Below, one piece after another: positions 24,558 to 33,774 of a stretch of DNA of 34,826 bases. The stretch is from Candidatus Cryptoclostridium obscurum (GTDB lineage: Bacteria > Bacillota > Dehalobacteriia > UBA7702). Numbering within the stretch: position 1 is the stretch's first letter; the number at the start of each line of letters is the position of its first letter. The translations under genes were made by a program, and so were the position numbers. The stretch is from positions 1-34,826 of the forward strand of contig CAJFVQ010000068.1 in the NCBI GenBank assembly GCA_904420535.1. Reading direction: 5' to 3'. A model generated the notes under the pieces. The model searched no databases, was not told the origin of the DNA, and worked only from the letters and a program-made list of their open reading frames with translations.

Positions 24558-25967
24558 TTGCTTACCATTTCTTTGGATACTTCCTCCAAAGAGCCATTGT
24601 ATCAACAAATTTACCGCCATATACGCCACGCCATTGAATCGGGTGATGTTGCTCCCCGAGAGAAGCTTCCCTCCAAACGGAGATTGGCATCGTATTTAAA
24701 GGTGAGTCTCAGTACGGTGGAAACGGCTTATGCCCAACTAAAGGCTGAGGGGTACATTGAAACAAAAATGAAAAGCGGTTGCTATGCTGCAGAAATCCAA
24801 CCGCTGGAAAGGGTACGGCCTCCCTTACGTCCCAAACTGCTACGGGAAAAGACAGGACTGTCTCCTTTCCTCTATGATTTTCGTACCGATCGCGTGGACC
24901 CTGAAGCCTTTCCTTTTTCTGTCTGGGCCAAACTGACCCGAAAAGTTTTAAGCGAAGGAGGCAAAGAACTGCTGGAAACTGCATATCCCAAAGGGCTTTA
25001 TGAGTTGCGGGAAACCATTGCAGAATATCTGCGTCGGTTTCGAGGCATGGATGTATTGCCTGAACAGATCGTCATTGGTGCGGGGTGGGAATACCTTTTT
25101 ACCTTGATCATCCAGCTTCTGGGCCACCGCTGTTGTTATGGAGTGGAAAACCCGGGATATCAAAAAGTATCTAAAATTTTACATAGTCTCGACTGTCCCG
25201 TATCCTACCTTCCTGTGGAAGCGGAGGGAATCAGTCTTAGCGCATTGGAACGTACTTCGGTGGAAGTCCTTCATGTGACGCCGTCCCACCATTTCCCTTT
25301 GGGGATTGTTACCACGGCCCAACGGCGGCGGGAATTGCTCCGTTGGGCCAACGGCGGCAACCGCTACATCATCGAGGACGACTATGACAGTGAATTTCGC
25401 TACGAGGGGCGCCCTATCCCTGCCCTTGCGGAGATGGATCACAATGGCAGGGTGATCTATATTAAAACCTTTGCCAAAATTCTTGCTCCGTCTTTCCGTA
25501 TCGCCTACATGGTTTTGCCTTTGACGTTATTGGAGCAATACGAGGCTCGGCTCCTGTTTTATGCTTGTACCGTTTCTTCCATTGAACAGCGGGTTTTGCG
25601 TGATTTTATTGGCGACGGCTATTTGGAGCGCCATTTGAACCGCAGCAGAAACCTCTATAAAAAGCGGAGAGACATTTTTATTGAAACTATAAAAAAAAGC
25701 GCCCTCGGCTCCAAAGTAGAGATCTTTGGCGAGGACGCAGGGATGCATTTGTTGTTGAGAGTCCAGGGAATGACAGAACATGAATTGGTGGCCAAAGCTC
25801 GCAGACGCGGCATTTCCCTGAACGGGCTCTCCCGCTACTATATTGATCCCGCTGAAGCACTTCAGAATACGGTGATCGCGGGTTATGCGGGCTGGCAGGA
25901 TCAACGTCTCCGCCAAGGTGTTACAGCCCTTATCGAAGCCTGGGAAAAAGGTTCAACCGAGCCATAA
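24558..25967 (+). CDS. pdxR: MocR-type transcriptional regulator, PdxR-like
   Basis: GntR-type DNA-binding domain fused to a PLP-binding fold type I aminotransferase-like domain. N-terminal wHTH about residues 10-75 (LPSKRRLASYLKVSLSTVET); aminotransferase-like domain from about 95, with DDYDSEFRY and the PLP Lys region IKTFAKILAPSFRIAY. In this family PLP is the effector. Divergence from pdxS-pdxT strongly suggests PdxR. I prefer the TTG at 24558: it gives the family-typical start MLTISLDTSS and has GAAGGG six bases upstream, while the ATG at 24540 has no visible ribosome site. The 3' end overlaps the convergent ZIP gene by 15 bases. Confidence 0.88.
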   Translation: MLTISLDTSSKEPLYQQIYRHIRHAIESGDVAPREKLPSKRRLASYLKVSLSTVETAYAQLKAEGYIETKMKSGCYAAEIQPLERVRPPLRPKLLREKTGLSPFLYDFRTDRVDPEAFPFSVWAKLTRKVLSEGGKELLETAYPKGLYELRETIAEYLRRFRGMDVLPEQIVIGAGWEYLFTLIIQLLGHRCCYGVENPGYQKVSKILHSLDCPVSYLPVEAEGISLSALERTSVEVLHVTPSHHFPLGIVTTAQRRRELLRWANGGNRYIIEDDYDSEFRYEGRPIPALAEMDHNGRVIYIKTFAKILAPSFRIAYMVLPLTLLEQYEARLLFYACTVSSIEQRVLRDFIGDGYLERHLNRSRNLYKKRRDIFIETIKKSALGSKVEIFGEDAGMHLLLRVQGMTEHELVAKARRRGISLNGLSRYYIDPAEALQNTVIAGYAGWQDQRLRQGVTALIEAWEKGSTEP

Positions 25968-26747
25968 ATCGAGAAACATCATGACGGCAAATCCCAGCAT
26001 TGATAAGGCTGCCACGGTTTTTTTGTTTCCTCCAGAATGGGCTTCGGGATTGATTTCCGCGAAAACCACGTAGATCATGGCGCCGGCAGCAAAGGCCAGG
26101 GCATAGGGAAGAATAGCGCTACAGGATACTGTGAGAATCGCCCCCAATACTGCGGAAATGGTTTCCATGAAAGAAGATATTTGACCGAAAAAAAATGATC
26201 GCTTGGCGGAAAAACCGTCGCGCCGTAAAGGGAGTGAAACAGCGGCGCCTTCGGGAAAATTTTGAATCCCAATTCCCAGAGCCAAGGCCAAAGCAGCCAC
26301 CATGGTATCGGAGGTAACTGCTGCCCCCACAGCGACCCCAATGGCCAATCCTTCGGGAATATTATGGAGGGTAATGGCAATAAACAACAGGGCATTTTTC
26401 CCAAAATGGCGACGCAGATGCTTGGCGCATTTTTCCCGGAGCCCTCGGATGGGGACGACTTTATCAGCAAAAAGTAAAAATAGCACCCCGGCAATAAAAC
26501 CGCACATCACGGGAATCAGGGGATTCAGTCCCATGGCTTCGGCATGACTATGGGCTGGATTTAACAAAGAGTAAAACGACGCAGCCAACATAATGCCGCC
26601 GGCCAGTCCGAGCATACCGTTCATCAATTTTGGGCTTAAATTGCGGAAGGGAAATACCATAGCAGCACCGACAGACGCCGGAATCCAGGCGATGAGCCCC
26701 GCCAGGAATCCTTGGAGCGGCGTAGGCAACGATAAAAACCAATCCAT
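25953..26747 (-). CDS. ZIP family divalent metal transporter
   Basis: Integral membrane importer of Zn2+ and possibly other divalent metals. 264 aa, eight predicted helices. Binuclear metal motifs HNIPEGLAIGVAVG (TM4) and NFPEGAAVSLPL (TM5) are intact. A His-containing loop, NPAHSHAEAMG, follows TM2. AGAGGAG precedes the ATG. Monocistronic, convergent with pdxR. Metal specificity cannot be read from sequence. Confidence 0.92.
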   Translation of the reverse strand: MDWFLSLPTPLQGFLAGLIAWIPASVGAAMVFPFRNLSPKLMNGMLGLAGGIMLAASFYSLLNPAHSHAEAMGLNPLIPVMCGFIAGVLFLLFADKVVPIRGLREKCAKHLRRHFGKNALLFIAITLHNIPEGLAIGVAVGAAVTSDTMVAALALALGIGIQNFPEGAAVSLPLRRDGFSAKRSFFFGQISSFMETISAVLGAILTVSCSAILPYALAFAAGAMIYVVFAEINPEAHSGGNKKTVAALSMLGFAVMMFLDLWLG

Positions 26748-26772
26748 ATTTTCTCCTCTTTTCCATACCTTT

Positions 26773-26804
26773 CGTTGCCAAAGCGCAACGGTGTTTCAAA
26801 ACAC
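26773..26804 (-). promoter_or_regulatory. Two adjacent dyads upstream of the ZIP gene
   Basis: CGTTGC-caaagc-GCAACG (26773-26790) is followed directly by GTGTTT-ca-AAACAC (26791-26804), 26-57 bases before the ZIP start codon. They could be an operator for a metal-responsive repressor or leader hairpins. No clear -10/-35 pair was found for this gene. Confidence 0.3.
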
Positions 26805-26891
26805 AGACGTCCCCGGTCAACGGATGGTAAATTCTCATGGTATGGTATGCGTTTACATCAAAAAGGGTGCAGAAATTTCATAGTCTTACCG

Positions 26892-26921
26892 TTGCATTAT
26901 TTCACAGTTTTGTGGTATAAT
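26892..26921 (+). promoter_or_regulatory. Promoter of the his operon
   Basis: TTGCAT (26892-26897), 18 bases, TATAAT (26916-26921), with TG one base upstream of the -10 (TGG-TATAAT, extended -10). The predicted start, about 26928, leaves a 63-nt leader. The leader has no T-box, no His-codon run and no terminator hairpin. Confidence 0.7.
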
Positions 26922-26990
26922 TTCTTAATATTATGGTTTCTCCACTCTCAAATAGGCAATGGGGAAATGTAGAAGAAAGGATATCTCAGC

Positions 26991-27998
26991 ATGAAATGGA
27001 AACTTTATATCCCCGATGGTGTACAGGACATTCTGGCTGAAGATTCATTTATGAAGCGGAAGCTGGAGTATACGATGATGACTACGTTTCGACACCGCCA
27101 TTTCCATGAAATCGCCACGCCGTCCATTGAGTTTTTTGATTCTTTCAGCGGCCAAAAAGATATCATTTCTCAGGAAAATATGGTGAAATTTTTCGACGAA
27201 GAAGGTCGCATTCTTGTATTAAAGCCTGATCTAACTGTTCCTGTCGCCCGGGTGGCGGCGACGAAGTATAAAGAAATCCGTCCTTTCAATGTTTGTTATT
27301 GCCAAAATATTTTTCGCAATAAAAAAGACCGCTATCTGGACTTAAAAGAATTTACCCAGGCCGGTTGCGAGATCATCGGTATTGGGGATCCTTCTGCCGA
27401 TGGTGAGCTGATCGTCACTGCCATTGAAAGCCTGAAAAACGCAGGGCTTACCGACTTTACCATCGAGTTAAATCAGATCGATTATTTCAAGGGGCTGATG
27501 GCTGACAGCGGTCTTGATGATTCCGCTGTGGAAATCGTTCGCCAACTGGTGGATAAAAAGGACTTTCTGGGCCTGGAAAAAGAAGTGGAATCTCTGGGAT
27601 TACAGGGAGATTTAAAAACAGCCGTAGTGGAATTGCCCTATCTTTACGGTGGTGTAGAGTTGCTGGAGCGTCTGCAAAAACTGGACTTGGGGGAATGTTC
27701 CCGTAATGCTTTAAGAAATCTCGGCGATGTTCTCACATACCTGGAAAAGGCGAACTGCCTCTCCTGGATCGCTATTGATATGGGTATGGTCCCTACATTG
27801 CATTATTATACGGGCCTCGTTTATCAGGGGTTCGTGCCCGGTATGGGGATGCCCATTTTATCCGGTGGACGGTACGACGACCTGGTTGCGAAATTCGGAG
27901 AGCCTTCTCCTGCCACAGGGTTTTCCGTTAATGTAAATTATTTGATGGAAGCCCTGAAACGAGACGGCATCCCTGCCATGTATCGGGAGGAGGAATAA
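26991..27998 (+). CDS. hisZ: ATP phosphoribosyltransferase regulatory subunit HisZ
   Basis: Histidyl-tRNA-synthetase-like protein without the anticodon-binding domain, required by short-form HisG and responsible for His feedback. 335 aa. Class II motifs remain visible: [11 protein letters not shown] at the N-terminus, [16 protein letters not shown] (motif 2 region), [12 protein letters not shown] and [16 protein letters not shown] lies before the ATG. First gene of the his operon, three bases before hisG. Confidence 0.94.
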   Translation: MKWKLYIPDGVQDILAEDSFMKRKLEYTMMTTFRHRHFHEIATPSIEFFDSFSGQKDIISQENMVKFFDEEGRILVLKPDLTVPVARVAATKYKEIRPFNVCYCQNIFRNKKDRYLDLKEFTQAGCEIIGIGDPSADGELIVTAIESLKNAGLTDFTIELNQIDYFKGLMADSGLDDSAVEIVRQLVDKKDFLGLEKEVESLGLQGDLKTAVVELPYLYGGVELLERLQKLDLGECSRNALRNLGDVLTYLEKANCLSWIAIDMGMVPTLHYYTGLVYQGFVPGMGMPILSGGRYDDLVAKFGEPSPATGFSVNVNYLMEALKRDGIPAMYREEE

Positions 27999-28000
27999 TT

Positions 28001-28648
28001 ATGGAATATTTGAATGTCGCTCTTGCCAAAGGGCGTTTGGCCGACCTCTCCATGGATTTCTTTGAGAAAAGTGGGATCCACTGCCCGGAGTTCGATAATC
28101 CGGAGCGGAAGTTGATCCTTTTTGATGAAACGAAAACCGTTCGTTTCTTCTTAGGAAAACCTTCAGATATTCCCACCTTTGTGGAGTACGGCGCTGCCGA
28201 TATTGGTATCGTCGGCAAGGATACCCTGCTAGAGGAACACCGCGATCTATACGAAGTGTTGGATTTGGGCTTTGGCGCCTGTAAATTCAGTGTGGCCGGT
28301 CCTCCGGAATTAAAGGATTCTCTGGACTCGATCCACCGCAAAAAGGTGGCGACAAAATACCCTCATGTAGCTCAAGAATATTTTCGTGAAGAAAAGAAGG
28401 AGCGGGTGGAGATCATTAAGATCAACGGTTCCGTGGAATTGGCTCCTTTGGTGGGCTTGGCCGATGTGATTGTAGATATCGTTCAAAGCGGTGCTACGTT
28501 AGATGCCAACGGTCTCGTGGTTTTAGAGGATATTTGCCCCATCAGCGCCCGCATGGTGGTAAATAAGGTCAGCATGAAAACGAAAAATGATCGGATCATC
28601 CAATTGATCGAATCGTTCAAAGAACAATTATTAAAGCGAGGTAACTGA
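28001..28648 (+). CDS. hisG: ATP phosphoribosyltransferase catalytic subunit, short form
   Basis: First step of histidine synthesis, joining PRPP and ATP. 215 aa, lacking the C-terminal regulatory domain of long HisG, consistent with the adjacent hisZ. Conserved: ALAKGRL at the start, [12 protein letters not shown], and the PRPP-binding segment [27 protein letters not shown] lies upstream of the ATG at the end of hisZ. It is followed almost directly by hisD (one-base gap). Confidence 0.96.
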   Translation: MEYLNVALAKGRLADLSMDFFEKSGIHCPEFDNPERKLILFDETKTVRFFLGKPSDIPTFVEYGAADIGIVGKDTLLEEHRDLYEVLDLGFGACKFSVAGPPELKDSLDSIHRKKVATKYPHVAQEYFREEKKERVEIIKINGSVELAPLVGLADVIVDIVQSGATLDANGLVVLEDICPISARMVVNKVSMKTKNDRIIQLIESFKEQLLKRGN

Positions 28649-28649
28649 A

Positions 28650-29942
28650 ATGCGCAGATTTGATTTTAGAACATCCTCAGATTACAGTGAATTAGAAGAA
28701 TTCCTGGAAATGAGGAAAGAAAATAACAGCAGCGATGTGGAAGGGATTGTAAAAGATATCATTGCCAAGGTACGCGCCGAAGGCGACGACGCCTTGCGTT
28801 TTTACAATGCGAAATTCGACGGCTGCGATGTTCATGACCTGAAAGTAAGTGAAAAAGAGATTGACGAGGCTTTTTCTGCCATCGACAAAGAACTTTTGGG
28901 GTCCATTGAAAAAGCGGCGGAAAATATCCGCTATTTCCATGCCAAGCAGATGGAAAATTCTTGGTTTGAACAGAAGGAGGACGGCACGACTTTGGGGATG
29001 CTAATCCAGCCGCTGCAAACGGTGGGGATCTATGTACCCGGCGGTGCCGGCGGCAAAACGCCCCTTCCTTCCTCAGTTTTGATGAATGCAATCCCTGCTC
29101 AAGTCGCAGGGGTGGAAAATATCGTGATGGTAACGCCGCCCTCGGCCGACGGATCCATCCCCGGCGTCACCTTAGTGGCGGCCAAGATTGCCGGCGTAAA
29201 AGAAATCTATAAAGTCGGCGGCGCTCAGTCCATTGCCGCTTTGGCTTATGGTACCGAAACGATTCCCGCAGTGGATAAAATTGCCGGTCCCGGCAATGCC
29301 TTTGTGGCCACTGCCAAAAAGATCGTTTTCGGACAGTGCGGCATCGATATGGTCGCCGGTCCCAGCGAGATCTGCGTCATTGCCGACAGCAGCACCAATC
29401 CTAAATGGTTGGCAGCGGATCTTCTTTCTCAGGCGGAACATGATAAACTTGCTTCTGCCGTCCTTGTTACCTGCGATGAAAATCTTTACAAAATCATGGA
29501 GGATGAAGTGGAAGCTGCTTTGCAGCCCTTAGAACGGTATGAAATCGCCAGAGCCTCCTGGGATGATTACGGCGCGATTATTATCTGTAAAGATCTCGAT
29601 CAGTGCTTTGACGTCGCTAATATCGTAGCGCCGGAGCACTTGGAACTTTCCATTGATAATCCTCTGGCTTATATTCACAAACCTAAAACCGCAGGGGCTT
29701 TGTTCCTGGGACACTATACGCCTGAGGCGCTGGGGGACTATATGGCAGGGCCCAACCACGTTCTGCCCACCATCGGGACGGCTCGTTTTTCTTCGCCTTT
29801 GAATACCATGGATTTCATGAAAAAAACTACTATTCTTTGTTATAATAAAGAGGCGTTCCTGGCGGTTCAAGATGATGTCAGTCGTTTTGCCAAATCAGAG
29901 GGATTGACGGCCCATGCCAGATCCGCTGAGATTAGAAAATAA
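28650..29942 (+). CDS. hisD: Histidinol dehydrogenase
   Basis: Zn- and NAD-dependent four-electron oxidation of histidinol to histidine. 430 aa. Signature GPGNAFVATAKKIVFG, then DMVAGPSEICVIAD, the Zn/active-site QAEHD, and GPNHVLPTIGTARF, all intact. Translation is coupled to hisG by proximity. Confidence 0.97.
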   Translation: MRRFDFRTSSDYSELEEFLEMRKENNSSDVEGIVKDIIAKVRAEGDDALRFYNAKFDGCDVHDLKVSEKEIDEAFSAIDKELLGSIEKAAENIRYFHAKQMENSWFEQKEDGTTLGMLIQPLQTVGIYVPGGAGGKTPLPSSVLMNAIPAQVAGVENIVMVTPPSADGSIPGVTLVAAKIAGVKEIYKVGGAQSIAALAYGTETIPAVDKIAGPGNAFVATAKKIVFGQCGIDMVAGPSEICVIADSSTNPKWLAADLLSQAEHDKLASAVLVTCDENLYKIMEDEVEAALQPLERYEIARASWDDYGAIIICKDLDQCFDVANIVAPEHLELSIDNPLAYIHKPKTAGALFLGHYTPEALGDYMAGPNHVLPTIGTARFSSPLNTMDFMKKTTILCYNKEAFLAVQDDVSRFAKSEGLTAHARSAEIRK

Positions 29943-29966
29943 ATCTTGAATGAATCGAGTATTATT

Positions 29967-31025
29967 ATGAGTAGATTCTGGAACGAAAAAACCAAAGGGC
30001 TGGAACCCTATATTCCCGGGGAACAGCCCAAAAGTAAAAAATTGGTGAAGCTGAATACCAATGAAAATCCCTATCCGCCCACCCGTGCAGTGCGGGACGC
30101 TATTGCCGCTGCCAACTGCGGTGATCTACGGCTTTATCCCGATCCGGAGGCTACGGCGTTGCGGGAAGCCTTCGCTAAGTATGTAGGAGTCAAGGCGGAA
30201 AATGTATTTGTGGGCAACGGTTCCGATGAAGTGCTGGCCTTTGCCTTTGATACATTTTTTGAGAAAGGGAAGCCGATTCTCTTCCCCGATATTTGTTACA
30301 GCTTTTACCCTGTCTATTGTAGATATTTTGAAATTGATTATGAGACGGTTCCCCTCAAAGAGGATTTTACCGTGGATATTGACGGTTTCCGCAAAGAAAA
30401 CGGTGGCGTTGTGATTACCAATCCCAACGCCCCTACGGGCATCGCCTTAAGCCGTGACGATATAGAAGAGATCCTCAAGGCAAATCCCAACCGTGTGGTA
30501 CTGATCGACGAAGCCTATGTAAAGTTCGGTGCCGAAAGCGCCGTGCCTTTGATCGAAACGTATCCCAACTTACTGGTGGTGCAGACTATGTCCAAATCCC
30601 ACTCCTTGGCGGGGCTGCGCGTCGGCTTTGCCATTGGCAGCGCCGAGTTGATCGAAGGGTTGAATCGAGTAAAAAATTCTTTTAATTCTTATCCGGTGGA
30701 TCGTCTTGCCCAGGCAGGGGCTCTAGCCGCCATCGAAGACAGCGCTGTGATCGAAAAACGATGCCGGCGCATTGCCGCCACGCGGCAAGGGGTCAGCGTT
30801 GCTTTGCGCAGTATGGGGTTTGACGTACTGCCCTCGAAAACTAATTTTATTATGATTCATTATTGGAATGCCGATACCGAAGCCATGTTCCAGTATCTGA
30901 GGGAACATGGGATCGTCGTACGGCATTTCCAAGGGCCGCGGATCGGCGATTACCTCCGTGTCACCATTGGCAACCGTAGTGATATGCGCAGGTTCCTCGA
31001 TGCCGTGGAAGAATATATCTCATAG
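29967..31025 (+). CDS. hisC: Histidinol-phosphate aminotransferase
   Basis: PLP enzyme converting imidazole acetol phosphate to histidinol phosphate. 352 aa from the ATG at 29967 (MSRFWNEKTKG); a TTG at 29946 would add seven residues. Motifs: KLNTNENPYPPT, NPNAPTG, IDEAYVKFG, and the PLP Lys in SKSHSLAGLRVGF. HisC enzymes can also act in Tyr/Phe transamination, relevant because no aromatic aminotransferase is present in the aro operon. Its ribosome site is weak. Confidence 0.95.
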   Translation: MSRFWNEKTKGLEPYIPGEQPKSKKLVKLNTNENPYPPTRAVRDAIAAANCGDLRLYPDPEATALREAFAKYVGVKAENVFVGNGSDEVLAFAFDTFFEKGKPILFPDICYSFYPVYCRYFEIDYETVPLKEDFTVDIDGFRKENGGVVITNPNAPTGIALSRDDIEEILKANPNRVVLIDEAYVKFGAESAVPLIETYPNLLVVQTMSKSHSLAGLRVGFAIGSAELIEGLNRVKNSFNSYPVDRLAQAGALAAIEDSAVIEKRCRRIAATRQGVSVALRSMGFDVLPSKTNFIMIHYWNADTEAMFQYLREHGIVVRHFQGPRIGDYLRVTIGNRSDMRRFLDAVEEYIS

Positions 31026-31035
31026 AGGTGATCCA

Positions 31036-31617
31036 ATGAGAACAGCGGCGATTGTAAGAAAGACCAATGAAACGTCGGTGGAGATCCGTCTCAATCTCGA
31101 CGGGGAAGGCACCGGTGAAATCAATACAGGTATCGGTTTTTTTGACCATATGCTGACGCTTTTTGCCAAGCACAGCGGTATTGACCTTTATGTCAACGCC
31201 AAAGGCGATCTTGATGTGGACGGCCATCATACCATTGAAGATACTGGCATCGCCTTGGGACGCTGCTTGAAAGACGCCTTCGGTGACAAAGCGGGAATCC
31301 GTCGCTACGGCAGCGCACTGATCCCCATGGACGAAACCTTAGCGGAAGTGGCCGTTGACCTGTCGGGCCGCAGCTTTCTCGTATTCCACGGCGCTTTTAC
31401 CGCGGAAATGGCAGGGACCTTTCCCTTGGAAATGGTGGAGGAATTCTTCCGCGCCGTGGCGTCTCAAGGAGAATTGAATCTCCACATCAACCTGCGCTAC
31501 GGAAAGAACAATCACCACATGGCCGAGGCAATGTTTAAAGCCTTTGCCCATGCCGTAAAAGAGGCAAAAACCATAGAGGGGGAAGCAATTCTTTCCACCA
31601 AAGGGGTGTTGGAATGA
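31036..31617 (+). CDS. hisB: Imidazoleglycerol-phosphate dehydratase
   Basis: Mn-dependent dehydration to imidazole acetol phosphate. 193 aa, monofunctional (no histidinol phosphatase domain). Metal-binding motifs GFFDHML, DGHHTIEDTGIALG and GKNNHHMAEAMFKAFA are intact. AGAGGTGATC precedes the ATG at 31036. Histidinol-phosphate phosphatase is therefore needed from elsewhere. Confidence 0.97.
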   Translation: MRTAAIVRKTNETSVEIRLNLDGEGTGEINTGIGFFDHMLTLFAKHSGIDLYVNAKGDLDVDGHHTIEDTGIALGRCLKDAFGDKAGIRRYGSALIPMDETLAEVAVDLSGRSFLVFHGAFTAEMAGTFPLEMVEEFFRAVASQGELNLHINLRYGKNNHHMAEAMFKAFAHAVKEAKTIEGEAILSTKGVLE

Positions 31618-32324
31618 AAGAGTTTCAAATTTTACCCGCCATCGATATGATCGATGGGCAATGCGTCCGCTTAATTCAAGGGGACTATGGAAAAAAAACC
31701 GTATTCGCTCCTGACCCTGTGGCAAAAGCCAAAGAATTTCAGGCTTTGGGCGCCGATTCCATCCATTTGGTGGATCTCGATGGCGCCAAAGCAGGATATC
31801 CCGTCAACCATGACATCGTCAAAAGAGTCAAAAAGGAAACAGGGCTTTTTGCCGAAGTCGGCGGCGGCATTCGCAAAATGGAAGAGATTGAAATGTATCT
31901 GGAAGCGGGGTTGGATCGGGTGATCCTGGGAACCTCCGCGGTGCGCAACCGCAAACTGGTAGAAGAAGCAGCGAAAAAATACGGGAAAAATATCGCCGTG
32001 GGCATCGATGCCAAAGACGGCATGGTGGCGATTGAAGGCTGGGAGGAAAAAAGCAATCTCAACGCTTTAGATTTTGCCAAAACCATTGCCGACCTTGGAG
32101 TCGCCACTATTATTTATACGGATATTTCCCGGGACGGAATGCTGATGGGGCCTAATTTAAAAGCGATGAAGGATATTGTTTCCGCTGTGCCTTCCAGAGT
32201 GATTGCTTCCGGCGGCGTGACTAAGGAAAGCGATGTGGAGGATCTGAAAAATACCGGTGTCGGCGGTGTCATTATCGGCAAGGCGATTTATACCGGTGAT
32301 GTAAAGTTAGAGAATTTATTTTGA
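31614..32324 (+). CDS. hisA: ProFAR isomerase HisA
   Basis: TIM-barrel Amadori isomerase acting on ProFAR. 236 aa. ILPAIDMIDGQCVRL carries the catalytic Asp (LPAIDMI), VGGGIRK, VGIDAKDGMVAIEGW, YTDISRDGMLMGPN with the second acid, and IASGGV and GGVIIGKAIY as phosphate loops. These residues mark HisA rather than HisF. ATGA overlap with hisB. hisH and hisF, which usually flank hisA, are absent. Confidence 0.95.
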   Translation: MKEFQILPAIDMIDGQCVRLIQGDYGKKTVFAPDPVAKAKEFQALGADSIHLVDLDGAKAGYPVNHDIVKRVKKETGLFAEVGGGIRKMEEIEMYLEAGLDRVILGTSAVRNRKLVEEAAKKYGKNIAVGIDAKDGMVAIEGWEEKSNLNALDFAKTIADLGVATIIYTDISRDGMLMGPNLKAMKDIVSAVPSRVIASGGVTKESDVEDLKNTGVGGVIIGKAIYTGDVKLENLF

Positions 32325-32338
32325 TTGGGTGAATAGTA

Positions 32339-32980
32339 ATGAGCGATTTTATCAATGAAGTAACATGGAATCATCACGGTTTGGTGCCCGCTGTGGCTTA
32401 TGACAATATCAGCGGTCAAGTCGTGATGTTGGCCTATATGAACGAAGAATCTTTGAAAAAAACTGTGGAAACGGGGTATGCCCATTATTTCAGCCGCAGC
32501 CGTCAGGAACTGTGGAAGAAAGGGGAAACCAGCGGTCATCTTCAAAAGGTCAAGGCCATAAAATTGGATTGTGACGGCGACGCAATCTTATTGGAGATCG
32601 AACAGGAAGGTGCGGCCTGTCATACCGGTAACAAGACATGCTTTTTCCGTGAATTGAAAGACGGCCAATGGGGCGATGCTGCGGAAAATACCTCCATTGC
32701 CCGGGGGATGGCTCTGGAATACAATATCATTCGGGAACGGGGGGAACATCCTGTCGATGGCTCTTACACCAACTACCTTTTGGAAAAAGGTGTCGATAAA
32801 ATTTGTAAAAAAGTCGGGGAGGAATCTACAGAAGTGGTCATCGCGGCAAAAAATCGTTCTCAGGAGGAACTGATTTACGAAACTGCCGATTTGATTTATC
32901 ATGTTTCTGTCCTCCTTTATGAACAAGGACTTACCTGGGATGATATTGGGAAAGAGATCTTGTCCCGCCGCAAATCCTGA
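32339..32980 (+). CDS. hisIE: Bifunctional PR-AMP cyclohydrolase/PR-ATP pyrophosphohydrolase
   Basis: Second and third steps of histidine synthesis. 213 aa: HisI domain (about 1-115) with [15 protein letters not shown] and zinc ligands in LDCDGDA and [11 protein letters not shown]; HisE domain (about 120-213) with [16 protein letters not shown] and [13 protein letters not shown]. Starts 14 bases after hisA. Last his gene in the window; no hisF or hisH follows before the accessory region. Confidence 0.96.
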   Translation: MSDFINEVTWNHHGLVPAVAYDNISGQVVMLAYMNEESLKKTVETGYAHYFSRSRQELWKKGETSGHLQKVKAIKLDCDGDAILLEIEQEGAACHTGNKTCFFRELKDGQWGDAAENTSIARGMALEYNIIRERGEHPVDGSYTNYLLEKGVDKICKKVGEESTEVVIAAKNRSQEELIYETADLIYHVSVLLYEQGLTWDDIGKEILSRRKS

Positions 32981-33048
32981 GTTGCCGTGAACACCCGGGA
33001 AACTTTACCGAAGATTTTGTGATAATTTCTGTGGGATACGAAAAAGCC

Positions 33049-33077
33049 TTGTCATCATACTATTTTTATGCTATAGT
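33049..33077 (+). promoter_or_regulatory. Promoter of a short transcription unit after hisIE
   Basis: TTGTCA (33049-33054), 17 bases, TATAGT (33072-33077), extended by TGC. Transcription would run from about 33084 to the terminator at 33252-33289, about 205 nt. Confidence 0.55.
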
Positions 33078-33155
33078 TATACTGGAAGTTTGAGAAACCC
33101 CGCCGATTTCGCGGTGGAAGGGTTGGTAATACAGGTGTTTCATGGGAGTGTTTCT

Positions 33156-33598
<443 letters not shown>

Positions 33599-33610
33599 TT
33601 AAAGGGCGTT

Positions 33611-33638
33611 TTTACAGAAAAGTGTACTTTTTTGCAAA
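33611..33638 (+). repeat. Left recombination-like site, core GT
   Basis: Two imperfect 13-base half-sites (33611-33623 and the complement of 33626-33638; 11 of 13 identical) surround the dinucleotide GT (33624-33625). This dyad with a 2-bp core is the architecture of serine-recombinase crossover sites. Bases 33618-33637 are repeated exactly, inverted, at 33748-33767. Confidence 0.6.
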
Positions 33639-33660
33639 CAAAAACCGCTCGGAGGCTCAT

Positions 33661-33696
33661 ATGCCAAAAAGCGAACAACTTTCTGAAAAAGTATAG
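33661..33696 (+). CDS. Possible 11-codon ORF between the inverted sites
   Basis: ATG 33661 to TAG 33694 encodes MPKSEQLSEKV and is preceded by GGAGG (33651-33655). It is too short to assign and may be the residue of a truncated gene or a translated leader. Listed because its ribosome site is good. Confidence 0.15.
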   Translation: MPKSEQLSEKV

Positions 33697-33738
33697 AAAT
33701 CGAAATAAACTTGTGTTATACTACTTTTGTATTAGAAT
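33694..33738 (+). promoter_or_regulatory. Promoter(s) inside the inverted-site segment, pointing to the surface protein
   Basis: Two overlapping candidates. First, TAGAAA (33694-33699), 17 bases, TATACT (33717-33722), with TG at -15/-14. Second, TTGTGT (33711-33716), 16 bases, TAGAAT (33733-33738). Both point rightward, so in the present orientation they would transcribe the leader at 33768-34104 and the surface-protein gene. Confidence 0.55.
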
Positions 33739-33746
33739 TTATCCTA

Positions 33747-33774
33747 CTTGCAAAAAAGTACACTTTTTTATAAG
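33747..33774 (+). repeat. Right recombination-like site, core AC (inverted copy)
   Basis: Half-sites 33747-33759 and the complement of 33762-33774 agree at 11 of 13 positions around core AC (33760-33761). The core is the complement of the left-site GT, so the two sites are in inverted orientation, with centres 136 bp apart. The central 20 bases are an exact inverted copy of the left site. Confidence 0.6.

Noticed and set aside
26928-26990. Histidine attenuator before hisZ
   Set aside because: The 63-nt leader has no run of His codons, no T-box and no terminator hairpin.
33618-33767. 150-bp MITE with 20-bp terminal inverted repeats
   Set aside because: No target-site duplication was found, and the repeat units are themselves dyads around a 2-bp core, which fits recombinase sites better than transposon ends.
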